A stretch of DNA of 27,822 bases from an uncultured Clostridia bacterium. Lineage in GTDB: Bacteria; Bacillota; Clostridia; TANB77; CAG-508. The stretch covers positions 1 to 27,822 of the forward strand of contig CAPBNZ010000015.1 of assembly GCA_948585895.1 (NCBI GenBank), given 5' to 3'. A model generated the notes under the pieces. That model was not told the origin of the DNA and did not search any database. It worked only from the letters and a program-made list of their open reading frames with translations. Shown here piece by piece: positions 27,757 through 27,822 of the stretch. The translations under genes and the position numbers were made by a program. How positions within the stretch are numbered: the stretch's first letter is position 1; each line of letters opens with the position of its first letter.

Positions 27757-27822
27757 ATGATTTATGGACAAGCATATTTGACAAATAAAGGTGCTGAATT
27801 AGCATCAAAAACATTGCAGTCA
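27757..27822 (+). CDS. Partial CDS, start of a tail fibre/collar protein
   Basis: Twenty-two codons are visible (MIYGQAYLTNKGAELASKTL...), 2 nt after the previous stop. The pattern LTNKGAEL.SK matches the start of tail-collar fibre proteins, which read like ILTN.G..L.A.A. The rest lies outside the window, so this is a likely call only. Confidence 0.55.
   Translation, partial: MIYGQAYLTNKGAELASKTLQS

Noticed and set aside
1..27822. CRISPR array or stop-codon recoding
   Set aside because: No regularly spaced repeats were found, and TGA, TAA and TAG all end genes at expected places.

Overview
The window is an AT-rich, gene-dense stretch of a siphovirus or prophage. The host is most likely an AT-rich Bacillota (Firmicutes) bacterium. 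The reasons are GGAGG-type ribosome binding sites, sigma-A promoters with TTGACA/TATAAT boxes, an SPP1-type portal and a typical Gram-positive phage gene order. The genetic code is standard, because TGA ends many genes. Both ends of the window cut through genes. Repressor, integrase and lysis genes are not visible, so the lifestyle cannot be decided here.

Left part (1-5353, + strand). A small putative late regulator is followed by a promoter-like element and then an operon that seems to make only RNA: tRNA-Ile(UAU), two very large ORF-free structured RNA candidates (about 670 and 810 nt), tRNA-Leu(UAA) and an intrinsic terminator. The first large RNA is closed by a 29-bp helix joining its two ends. 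Size, phage setting and tRNA neighbours recall the giant ornate phage RNAs ROOL and GOLLD, but I could not run covariance models. Next come a RusA-type resolvase, a likely small terminase subunit and several small unknown genes.

Middle (5350-8110). A minus-strand island holds a candidate type I toxin-antitoxin locus (hydrophobic peptide, convergent antisense RNA, each with its own promoter and terminator), a serine recombinase, an unknown protein and a 51-aa membrane peptide. It is followed by about 640 bp of very AT-rich non-coding DNA that may be regulatory or an origin.

Middle right (7870-13113, + strand). A second copy of a 24-bp promoter-associated repeat and a pair of dyad operators precede a RepL-like winged-helix protein. 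Small regulators follow (DUF433, a LexA-type DNA-binding domain, a ribbon-helix-helix protein with a matching antisense small RNA), then an HNH endonuclease, two HTH proteins, a lipoprotein and a prohibitin-like (SPFH) membrane protein.

Right part (13164-27822, + strand). This is the morphogenesis operon: large terminase, SPP1-type portal, four tRNAs (Thr, Trp, Met, Pro), scaffold, major capsid, connectors, tail completion and terminator proteins, major tail protein, tail assembly chaperones with a probable -1 frameshift, tape measure and tail tip proteins, ending in a tail fibre start. Four of these genes (large terminase, major capsid, major tail, tape measure) share a leader element: a conserved TATAGCAC box, then a hairpin with AAGGRAA in its loop and the ribosome binding site in its 3' arm. 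I know of no described family for it.

Most interesting: the two giant RNA candidates in an all-RNA operon, the repeated TATAGCAC leader hairpin, the antisense RNA whose loop matches the ribbon-helix-helix mRNA 5' end, and the candidate type I toxin-antitoxin locus.
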